Shown here piece by piece: positions 36,330 through 46,163 of a stretch of 64,000 nt of DNA; position 1 is the stretch's first letter; each line of letters starts with the position of its first letter. The notes beneath the pieces were generated by a model. That model was not told the origin of the DNA, did not search any database, and saw only the letters and a program-made list of their open reading frames with translations. The translations under genes were made by a program, and so were the position numbers. This stretch comes from Metellina segmentata (Eukaryota > Arthropoda > Arachnida > Araneae > Tetragnathidae): positions 41,140,437 to 41,204,436 of the forward strand of contig OX375873.1 in the NCBI GenBank assembly GCA_947359465.1. Reading direction: 5' to 3'.

Positions 36330-37250
36330 CATCATTAGCAATTTCGCATTTGAAACACATTGCAACCAAAGGACTAATCCCATAATTAATATCTTCATAC
36401 ACATTCTTAAGTTTAGCAACTCTAGTGTATTTACTAAATATACGCAAAGCCTAAGACTCTATAGCAACAGGGACTAAGATCTGTAACGCCTCAACCATCA
36501 GACACAAAAAGGATAAACATAAAGGTTGAAGTCGACGACCTTCAAACAGGTGGTGAATTTCCACTCGTCCGAGTAAGGGGTCAGCCCTCCATAAGGAGGG
36601 GGGGTTGGACCACTGAGTAGGGGTAAGGAGAGTCGCGTCCGATTTTGCTGTAAGGGGAAAAACTACGTGAAAGAAGAATGCGGAAACTGTAGTAGTAGTA
36701 GAGTAACGTACTCCGATGAGAAAACGAAAGAAAAGAATGCAGGTCCCCAAACTCTATATTATAGATCATTAGGTCAATTACTACAGTGAGTATAAGATTT
36801 AGCTGGCAAACATAAATATTTTAATACTTTGTTTTCATTAGAAATTAATTTCGTCTTTTGTAATAGGAATGGTACTTCTTATCAATTAAACTATAAGACT
36901 GTGGAAACCTAAGTGCTGATCAAACTATGAAATAAAAATTGTGAAGAAATTAAACGATAGATCCCCTTTTTTTGTTGCTGTTATTTAAATTTCCTATTTA
37001 GTTGTAATAAAGCAATGTTTTATTGAGCCATTGTTGAAAAAGTATGAAAACTAACAGAAGGCTTATAGTTTGCATGATTTATCAAAAAATACATTTTATG
37101 TTAAAAAATCGAAAGAAAAAAAAAAGAATGAGTATAAGTATTAGAAAAATTGATAGTTTTCACGTAAATACAACACCAGAGAGTAAATGTATAATATTCA
37201 ATAGATTTTATGTAACATGCATGTTCAGACTTTAGCCGTGTCCGAATAAA
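36330..37250. repeat. Third copy of the gene A/B 5' flank, without coding exons
   Basis: It matches 5185-6990 in several ordered blocks: CAACCAAAGGACTAATCC (36363), GACGACCTTCAAACAGGTG (36534), CTCTAGTGTATTTACTAAAT (36420) and GAATGAGTATAAGTATTAGA (37126). On the side where exons should follow (below 36330) lies the LINE fragment instead, and I find no exon 1 or exon 2 homologue nearby. A truncated gene copy is the simplest reading. Confidence 0.7.
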
Positions 37251-38739
37251 TTTATTCTAAGCTGTAATCAAAATGGTTTCTGTGGAATTGATGTAATTCG
37301 CTAATGCATATATCAAATACTCAGAAACGTTTAAAAAATCAACGTTTGCTAAAATTTAATAATTTCATTCTTGGTAATTTCTTGAAAGTCAATGTGACTT
37401 GTGTATTTACGATAAAGAAAACAGAGTGATCTCACAAAATAGAGAAAATGAATGATTGAAACTTCTTGAAATGCGGTGTAGATTATGTAATCTATATTAC
37501 ATTACACAAAAAAGAAGTGTCGCTTAATTTAAGGACGTATTCATTTATGGGTATTTTTTTGTCAGTAAATGTTATCGATATATTTACTAAATCCATCGTA
37601 TTGCATCAAATTATGCTTTAACAGATAATACTTTGTTTTAGAAAAAAATGGCAAATTATCAGTCTCTTTACAAGTAATAGGTACAAACGCTGTTAACCAT
37701 AAATATCCGAAAAATATTTAAAATTTTTAAAAATATGGAAATTTATATAGGTATATGATATAATTTAATATAAACTGTAATATAAGATATAAATTGTTAT
37801 ATGCTATAAAAACGGTTGCATATATGCTAGAAATAATATTTAAATATTATTTTCTGTATTTTTTTAGAATGTGCGCTTGGCGGTTACATCAAATAAAATA
37901 AGTCCTAAATTTTCCATTCTGCTCATGAATATTTTTTTTCTTCATAAATTTTCACCCCTATCCAGACGAACATTCTGGTGGGATGCATCCATAATTTTGA
38001 TCTGAAGGGGCCACATTGTTATCGCATATTCTCTTATAAAGAGGAAGAGGTAGTTTTGAATTATTAACTGTTCTCTCAGTCACAAGGTTAAATATAATAG
38101 GGTATTTTTAAATTTAAAATTCGGGTAAAGATTAGTCTTCGAGCTTGGTACTAGATACATGTTTTGGAGGACTCTTAATACACATAGGAGTTGTATTTTT
38201 AAGACAAAAGTAAAACCTAAGTCCTTTAATAAGGAAGAGTATACAACATTTTCAAAGTGCAAATAGTATTCTGTCCTAATTTTGAAAGTAAACGAAGCAA
38301 CTCTTTTGTAAAAAGGAAACAAAATACTGGATACAATTACGTAGAAATTGGTTAAAACACTGTATAAAAATGTAAATAAAACCAACATAACCCATATCTA
38401 TTGAATCTAGCTATTAGTTCAGGCAATAGTAAAAAAAAAGGTTGAATGAATAAAAATAACTATATTTGGTGGTGAAATAAAATTTTAACAGTTTTACTAA
38501 TAACCAAATAATCTAAAAACAAGTTAAGGGATAGGACATATTTGAAAATAATATGAAATTCATGTTTATAAATATTCGTGGATTCGTAGAAGAGTAAAAT
38601 ACATTTATGGTAAAATTTTAAAGTAATGATAAATTACAGAAACGTATTTTTCATCATTACTAAGACCTGGGAGAGATTATTTACCCCAACACGTACCAGT
38701 GTTTAATTGTTTGCTTCCGGAATCCGAAATCTAATTTTC
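37251..38739. other. No gene seen
   Basis: A/T-rich. A 102-codon frame on the minus strand (38388-38080) shows no known motif. From about 38600 the DNA resembles 31915-32105. Confidence 0.5.
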
Positions 38740-38749
38740 CTTTATTATA

Positions 38750-39205
38750 CTAGGGGGCTCAGCCTTCTGCACGCTATCGCTCGTCAACCCCCGATGATTG
38801 CCACGAAATCATATTTAGTTCACTTTGCGAACTATACTTTTCAAGAATGAGGGGGTAGGGAATTGCTTCACAATCCATCCCCATATGGATCGCTGCTGGA
38901 TTGATCCCGAACCTCTAGTACGACATTAATTCAAGTCTCCCTTCCCTTCCCATTGCGATATTTATCGCATGCGCCCGAGTAACGGAAAATTGCCTACTTT
39001 TTTTTGCGAGATAAGCGTATCCTTATATAAGCCGACCGCGATACTTTAGGTTTAGAAAACGTTCCAAAAATGATCGGCTCATTCACGGAAATATAGTGTA
39101 AATAAAAACAAAATGTTTTAAAAAATGTCAAGAACTAACATCTCCTTTCCACATAAAAAAGGAAATATTTTAGCACAACATATTGTTAAAATTCAGAGGA
39201 AATCT
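38750..39205 (+). repeat. Dispersed repeat, copy 1 (partner at 40147-40590)
   Basis: Both copies begin with TAGGGGGCT or TAGTGGGTT, then CGCTATCGCT, CACGAAATCATATTTAGTTC-like, ATATGGATCGCTGC, CCCTTCCCATTGCGATATTT, and end with TTTTAGCACAACATATTGTT. The GC-rich start with CTATCGCTCGTCAACCCCC also occurs in a shorter form at 63280-63345. Class unknown; there are no obvious inverted ends. Confidence 0.85.
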
Positions 39206-39263
39206 AATCATAATTTTAAATGTTTTAGCTTCTCCGTTTTGTTTGTTGTAATAGTACTTCTTA

Positions 39264-39898
39264 GGCCAGGTGCACACATCCGGATTTTCAACGTCACGGC
39301 TGCACCGAAGCCCAACTATGCACAAATAATAGTTGTAAAGTCGTGAGTATAGTTTACATGGCGTGTGGCTTGAAGGCAATTAAAACGATTATTAAAATTA
39401 CTTCATATTTAACTAATTATTGAAGATATACATGTAAGTTAAGGTTATTTTGAGGCTAATATATTGAAAAATACAAATAGGGCTTCAGTCCCGCGGCTTC
39501 ATCGGAGCAGAGTCGTTCTGCGTCCGTTCACGTTCCTCCTTTCTACGATTCTCCCTTTTCCACGTTGGAAGACCCCACACGTTCTTCCGAAACCTCTACA
39601 GTTCAAAGACAACGACGCTACACCGTGAAAAACATCGATGATTTTAAAATTCAGTGTATTTAAACTTTTCCCCCCATTTCTTAAAACTGGTTTAGCCTAT
39701 AGTGACGCAACATCGGCTCCAATACATCGATGTTTTTTTATAAAACATCAAAGTTTTTAAAACATCGACATCGATGTCGCATTCCTACTGTTCGCATCCC
39801 TAGTATGCAATGCTCCATTGGATCTAATGTATCTCAGACCGCACTTGCGTTGCGGCAGCGGCGCCGCACGTTGAAAAACCGGATGTGTGCACCGGGCC
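39264..39898. mobile_element. DNA transposon fragment with 31-bp inverted ends (MITE-like)
   Basis: The left end GGCCAGGTGCACACATCCGG (continuing to 39294) and the reverse complement of the right end, GGCCCGGTGCACACATCCGG (39898 back to 39868), match over 31 bp with two differences. The flanks are TTA and TAA. This fits the 3-bp TWA target of PIF/Harbinger, though the two flanks are not identical. No transposase inside. A second element may be nested: 39700-39812 has repeated CATCGATGT words and ends GCATCCCTAG. Confidence 0.75.
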
Positions 39899-40146
39899 TA
39901 AATATTTTCATATTCGACTGTTGCTATAGAAACGGCGACCGAATTGGCCGGTTCTTCTGAAAACATTACAAACTCTCTAGCGCGCCTGCTCTCAAATTTT
40001 TTATACCTGTGAATTAATTAAAAAATATAACTGTGTTTATCGTCTGCGCGTGCTCCAAATTCATTAGCCCGTTTAACCACAAGACTCGCTATTACCAATC
40101 ACAAAGTGAATAAACCTGAAAAATATTGCAATTTTTTTTAATAATA

Positions 40147-40590
40147 GGCTAGTGGGTTCCGCCCCTGCTCGCTATCGCTGGAAACACCCGATGATTGCTA
40201 CGCAATCATATTTAGTTCGCTTTGCGTAATATACTTTTCAAGAATGAGTGGTTGGGAATTGCTTCAGAATCTATCCCCATATGGATCGCTGCAGGATTGA
40301 TCCAGGACCTCTTGTAGGAAGTTAATATAAGGTTCCCCTCCCTTCCCATTGCGATATTTATCTCATGCGCCCGAGTGACGGAAAATTGCCTACGTTTTTT
40401 GCGAAATAAGCGGATCCGTATACAAGCCGACCCTTACTTTAGCTTTAGAAAACGTTTCAAAAGTTCTCGACTCATACATGGAAATATAGTGTAAATAAAA
40501 ACAAAATGTTTTTAAAAATGTCAAGAACAAAACTTGTTATTTCCACATAAAAAAGGAAATATTTTGCATAACATATTGTTAAAATTCACA
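40147..40590 (+). repeat. Dispersed repeat, copy 2 (partner at 38750-39205)
   Basis: See the partner copy for the shared blocks. This copy ends at AACATATTGTTAAAATTCA, and the SINE of the second SINE-hAT locus follows at once. Confidence 0.85.
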
Positions 40591-40900
40591 GGTTAAGATG
40601 TTAGTCTCTAGATTGGAAGGTTCCTCTTTCGAATCTGGATCAGCACATGGATATTTGTAAGCTTATGGTGTAGAGGCAGCAGGTGCACCTTAAATCTGTC
40701 GTGGCCGAAAGTCCTCACGTTGGGTTGGCGTGGTAGTTTGGAGAGCGGCGTGTCAGCTCAAGTTTTGCCTCGTCATCTGACCTTGGTTTGAAACTACGTT
40801 GTGGAGTACTCGGATCTTTCCTTTAGTGGATTAATCCCGGACCGTCGTCAATAGCCTGTTGAGTTGCTCAAGTATGACGTTCATTAAAATTACCATTACC
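40591..40900 (+). repeat. SINE, nearly full length, next to hAT copy 2
   Basis: The head has AGGTTAAGATGTTAG (A box) and TTTCGAATCTGG (B box region). The body and the tail, ending in TAAAATTACCATTACCA, are complete. The hAT-related stretch starts at about 40915. Confidence 0.88.
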
Positions 40901-40914
40901 ACGTAACTTTACCT

Positions 40915-42740
40915 TAGGGAACTGCTAGGCAAACGCGTCTGTTTAGTCACCTAGTGCGGCTCTGCCACGAAACGATTTTTTATTCGATTTATTTCGCCTT
41001 CAGGTCCTAAAGAACTCAGGATTATTGCCACTGAAAGATCAAACTCTTGGCGAGGATATTACAAATGTTGTCATTGAATGCATGGAGAAACATCATATTC
41101 CACTCGATAAAATTGTTTCAATTTCAACAGATGAGGCAAAAAGTATGACCGGAGTGAGAAAATGTTTAGTTTCTATGTTGAAGGAAAAATTAATTACGAG
41201 ATACTTGTTTCCCATTGCATCATTCATCAAAAAGCGAGTTTTGATCAGACATTTCTTGAAAGAATTTGCAATGTTATGGAATTGGTGATTAGAGGATTGA
41301 CAACACAATTGTAGCTAAGGCTCTTTATCATCGCTAATTTAAAGAATTTTCAGTTGAAATGGAGAGTGAATAGGCAGATATTCTGCTTCATAATAAGATA
41401 TGTTGGCTTTCAAGAGTTCTTTTAACACGTTTCGCTTCCTTATTTTTTGAAATCAAAGCATTTCTCCTTAAGAAGGGTGTTGACCATCTTGAACTAACGG
41501 ACGATAAGTGGAACCAAACATTTTATTTCATGGTAGACGTTGGTCTTATCTAAATAATCTTAAGCGTAAACTACAGGGGAAAGGAAACACATAGTCAGAA
41601 GAAGTTATTTCACTCGAAAACAAATTATCCCTCTTTGCTCAAAGTTTCGAATGAAAATGACTCGTTAATTGACATTTACTATTTCAAAACAACAATTTTA
41701 AATATGAAGGAAGCGTTCTACTAAGGTTTCAGGGATTCAGAAATACCATAGCGATGTTAGCCTTTGTTAACCCTTCTTTGCATGATTTTTTCTTTATTGG
41801 TGAAATAAATCAAGATGATATAATTCATGTTCAAAATTAAAGGGAAAATGGTTAAAAAATCTTAGTACATATTTATAGTATAAATTTAGCAAAAAACAAT
41901 ATGATGGTATCATGTGGTATTTTTTAAATTAAACGCAAACTTTTTCAGAAATTGCTCTAAAAATAACAGAAACACATGTTACAAACCTTTCTTCCACTCA
42001 TTTTTAGCAATAGAAACTCAAATATAATAACACAAAATTAAAAACGAAATCATACGTTTATTGCAACTACAACAAACAGCGGAATGACAACTTCAAGCTC
42101 GTTTTACTGATAGTGACACTTGCTTACTTTTGACAGATATGTTTTTTTTTATGCAATGGACATTAAAAAGGTATCCAGACACGATCAACTTAAAGTGAAC
42201 TTGTTCTTTTATATAATTTTTGGGCATTCAATCTTATGATGGAAATTTCCACCACTATGCAAAGAAGGGTTAAAAACCTCTCAGTGTTGACGTAACATAA
42301 TTGAATTTTTCTCCCTTTAATATTGACATTGGCGCAATTACTAGTGTTTAAAAACAAAGAATTGTGGAGCTCCAAATTGGAACGCCTTAGTACTTCTATG
42401 GAAAAATTGAAGAAAAATAAATGTGATCTTATTTTACATAAAAAGTGGTCTGCTTTGAACGACCTGGAGAAGGAAGACATGATAATTTTCAACAACTGGA
42501 AGAGTATACCTGATTCAGATTATCAGTTTAAAAACTAGCATTTGCTGTTCTTTCACTCTTTGGCTCTACATATTCCCGCGAACAATCTTTATTAAAGCAT
42601 GAACCGTATCAAAAATAAATTGAGAAATCGTCTTATTGATGAGAACCTAAAATCCTGCTTGTGTGTGTGAAATTAAAAGCAACGACATACAAACCTGACT
42701 GATCCAAACTTTCCAAGGAAATGCAAGGTCAATGTTCACA
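40915..42740 (+). pseudogene. hAT-type transposase remnant, copy 2
   Basis: It starts with the same untranslated lead as copy 1 (TAGTGCGGCTCTGCCACGAA), then LPLKDQTLGEDI, EKHHIPLDKIVSISTDEAKS and MTGVRKC. Here the motif reads TDEA, where copy 1 has TDGA. A KKGVDHLELTDDKW block follows at 41470. After a piggyBac-type MITE (41771-42269) the C-terminal part resumes: FKNKELWSSKLERLS, FNNWKSIPDSDYQFKN, LFGSTYSREQ, RIKNKLRNRLIDENLKSCL and KLSKEMQGQ. That is the hAT dimerisation region. Several shifts and stops; not functional. Confidence 0.82.
41771..42269. mobile_element. piggyBac-type MITE, 499 bp
   Basis: The ends CCCTTCTTTGCAT and ATGCAAAGAAGGG are perfect 13-bp inverted repeats. Both are flanked by TTAA (41767-41770 and 42270-42273), the fixed target of piggyBac transposons. 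No transposase inside. It sits within the hAT remnant, so it is younger. Confidence 0.92.
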
Positions 42741-42963
42741 TTTAATGTGTGTTTTGTCATCTTTTTATTTTAATGTAAAAAATATTTTTTGGTCAATAAA
42801 TAAGATTATTATTATTATATATGATGACTGGTTGCATTTAATGTTAGTAGCTAGTTTAAACCGACTCTTTAAAAAATTGTTCTTGTAAAAAATTCTCTCT
42901 TAAATGAAATTTTAATCGGAATGCTATTGATCTTTGGCTCTTTTGACTAATGAGTTTACCGAC

Positions 42964-43045
42964 CACTGCCTTAGGGGATTGATCCCGGACCGTCGTCAAT
43001 TGCCCGTTGTGTTGCTCTAGTACGGAATTAATTTAACTTACTAAT
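42964..43045 (+). repeat. SINE tail fragment
   Basis: GGACCGTCGTCAATTGCCCG and the following GTTGTGTTGCTCTAGTACG match the 3' region of the SINE family. Confidence 0.8.
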
Positions 43046-43179
43046 AGTTAAATGTTTTATATGTATAGGGGATTGCCCTTATACCCAATTTCTCTACGCA
43101 AAGCGGACAATACAGCTTAATATAATATAAAATTATTAGGTCCCCAGGGTCTATAAAACTTTGTGCCGATTTTGATAAA

Positions 43180-43440
43180 GTGAACGTCATTGTGATCGTA
43201 TCTCTGCATATTTGGTTACTTAAATTGCTTTAAAATTTTATCCTTTATGTTCGTGGATATCATGTTGTGAATTGTTGAATTTTAATGGTTCCAATGGTTT
43301 GGGTCACTAACTGTAGTAGATATTTTTTTAAACCTTATTTGGTTACTCATTGGAAATCATTTTTTTATTATTTTAGGTGTTTAAACCCTTTGGCTTTGGC
43401 GATATTTTCTGGAAACTATATTACGATTTACCTGACGCAT
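43180..43440. repeat. Dispersed repeat pair, partner at 33525-33880
   Basis: Shared blocks are given under the partner. From 43440 to 44045 I see no gene. Confidence 0.7.
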
Positions 43441-44045
43441 ATTCCAAATTAAGGAGACAAACTAATTGAAGTAGAAAATACGTAAACAGGTAGCTGAATT
43501 AACATTGAACTGGTGCAATGTTATTTCCACACAACCAACTAATGGTGACGGTCCAAGACTATGCAAACATCGCGCCAAAGCAGTTAGCAAGTTTTAAACT
43601 TTTGATATAATGCGTTTTTTTTTTTTTTAATTCAGGTATTCCCTTTTAAAAGGTTTACTTGGCCGGCGATAAATTGAATCACCAGTCAAGTAGAGAGTAA
43701 ATTGTAACCCTGTTTCATATAAAGAAAAATGTTTACAACACTGTTGTTTTTAATGCAAACATTCATTTTTTTGCTACTAGGTCCCAGAACAAAACAACCA
43801 TCACATCAATATTCATCTGTGGATTTGGCTATAAATGTGTGCTGATGCTGTTGACTATTTTTATGTTACCATTCATCTGTTTATTTGCTCAAGTTTCAAT
43901 CTGTTAATTCTATTTTTTCATCTGATAATGTCATAGGTTTTTTAAACAAATGTATAATGATGCTGATGTCTACTTTTGTCCTGACCTACATAAGCTTATC
44001 TTGATCTTTATTTTTCTAGAATAACTGATACATATTATAATAAAC

Positions 44046-44780
44046 ATGCCTGTTCGTTCTGCAGTGAATTCCACTAACAGGTCAGAGCAAAGATATATTT
44101 TAAAAGTGTTTCAAAGGGATCCTCAACACAGCTTTATGGGCAGACAAGGTGAAAATACAGAACTGAGTATCTACTGACAGACGTTATTTATGTGAAGTAA
44201 GTATTAAGTGGTTGTGCAGCAATTGTGCATAGTAATTTTACTAAAGTGTTACCATTTTAAATACTTAATTTCTATTTTTTTTTTAATTTTAAAGTTTTTA
44301 AAATATAATATTTACTAGTTTTGCATTCTACAATAACCCTTCTTGTAAATACATGCTGCTATTTATGCATCCGTCTTGACATGTTAAACAAATTTCGCAA
44401 GATTTTACTCTTTTTTATCTACATTATTTAACTACCTACTTTAAAAATTAAGTTTAAATTTAAGAATTTAAATAATGTGATAGAAAATACCCACATTTTT
44501 GGTTGAAGATATATCTTCCAATGAAGGAATAACATATCAAATAATTAATTAACTTTTTTACAGAAAACATACTAACAATTAATGGTACTTGCATATTAAA
44601 GTCAACATATTATTAATGATTATTTTTGTGTTATAGGTTAGCTTTGATGTTATTCAATGGGAGGCAAAAAGAACTGATTCTAAAGAAAACTAAAACCTGA
44701 TGTAGCTACTATATTTCCTCATGCTCCAAATAGCGTAAAAGAAAATCCACAATGGAGCGAAATATTCTTCCGAACAATAG
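44046..44780 (+). pseudogene. THAP-domain remnant in two exons
   Basis: Exon 1 (about 44046-44196) ends with RRYLCE before GTAAGT; exon 2 starts after TGTTATAG at 44638. Across the junction the reading is YLCEVSFDVIQWEAKR, then, after a shift, KPDVATIFPHAPNSVKENPQ. This matches the second half of a THAP zinc-binding DNA-binding domain (C..HF....WE.KR....KLKP.A.PTIF). The His of the zinc site reads as Ser here. The first half is only hinted at by VFQRDP in another frame. THAP domains occur in host factors and P-element transposases; I cannot tell which this was. Confidence 0.55.
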
Positions 44781-45870
44781 GTTAAAGGCAACCGACCCAA
44801 ACCTGAACTAGCTAGTAAAAGCTGTACAATGCGCATTCTACCAAAAAAATTGGAATTAGTAGAGCATAAACACGTCTACCATTTTTGAAAAGTGTGTTTA
44901 ATTAGTAAAATAGATTTTATTGATACAACTGTTTCTATTAATGTGTCAATACTTTTAGACTAGAGATTAACTAAAAGATTTAATGTTGTATTTCAAACAA
45001 ATCAGTTTTTCAATGAAATAAAAATGTAAACAATTGATTATTTTACCTTTTCTGTATGTTAGAAACATTTGTATGAATTTTTGCAATTCAAGTGGATAAT
45101 TCTATTTAAATTAGAACTATTTAACTCTGATGCTAATTATTTTTGATAATTTTTTATGTTGGTATACATACAATCCTCTGGTTTATTCTGCTTTTAAATA
45201 AACATAAAACACCAATAATGCTTTTTTTCCAATTTATTCATTCAAATATTTAAATAAAAGGACCGACAGACAAAATTCACAACAATTTGCCGCAATAGTT
45301 TCAAGATATTACATGCTTTTTCACTTGTATAAATGGATAAAACTTGAAACAAAAATTAAACTTATTAAGTAGGTCAAAATTTTGTGTCCTGCATTAAAAA
45401 AGGTAGTGTTTCCAACTCACCACACCCAAGTTAAATCAAAATGGTCAATTGTACAGTATCTTGTGGTAGGGTAATGTAAAGAAAGCATAAATCACACTAA
45501 AGAACAGATACATGTGTTAAACAGTTAGTTGAAAGAAAGCTTTGTTTTAAGGAGCTACTCATTAACAGTAGGACATTTTAAATCTATATTTTTTATTTAC
45601 TGTTATAAAATATATAAACTTCTATCACATGGCATGTAAAGGGGGATTTAAAGAAAAAATGAAGTGCCCAAGATAACACATAAGAACCTATTTTATTTAA
45701 CACTGAAGTTATAACCTTGACGCTTCTTTTTTTTTTCTTGTAAATGTGCACGAAAGCGATTTAAATAAGTTGAGCATAAAAATATCTAAATTTTATTTTT
45801 AACTTCACTCATTGTATAAAAAACGCAAAGCGGTGTAGCTTCAATTTCGAAACTAATAATATTTTGAGAC
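44781..45870. other. No gene seen
   Basis: A/T-rich flank of the Harbinger element. I found no open frame of note. Confidence 0.5.
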
Positions 45871-45896
45871 TTAGGGCCCTATTCAACTATAATCGA

Positions 45897-45943
45897 ACGT
45901 CTTTTGTCGAAAACGGAAATCAAAGTCGATCGACAAAAGACGT
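45897..45943. promoter_or_regulatory. Subterminal perfect inverted repeat of the Harbinger element
   Basis: ACGTCTTTTGTCGA (45897-45910) is exactly complementary to TCGACAAAAGACGT (45930-45943), a 14-bp stem with a 19-bp loop, 23 bp from the transposon end. Sites of this kind bind transposase or the Myb-like partner in related elements. That role is inference. Confidence 0.6.
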
Positions 45944-46163
45944 ATTCGAAAAAAGCAATTCATCTAGCCTTTCGAATCGAGATTATTGCTTACTCGGTTC
46001 TTACGTCACATCCTAGCGTCATCATAGAATCTGTACGTCACATAATCGCCTATTGACCAATGAGAAGTCAGGACTGTTTCGCGCTTAATATTGTACAGAG
46101 ATCCTTTGACACTTTTGTTTGTTTACACCTCAGTCTCACACGTTTTTTTTTTTTTTTTTCAAA

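Noticed and set aside
36451..36769. Two minus-strand frames of 99 and 62 codons
   Set aside because: They overlap each other in different frames within duplicated non-coding flank.
38080..38388. 102-codon minus frame rich in Leu, Phe and Tyr
   Set aside because: The composition is that of A/T-rich DNA; no motif and no splice context.
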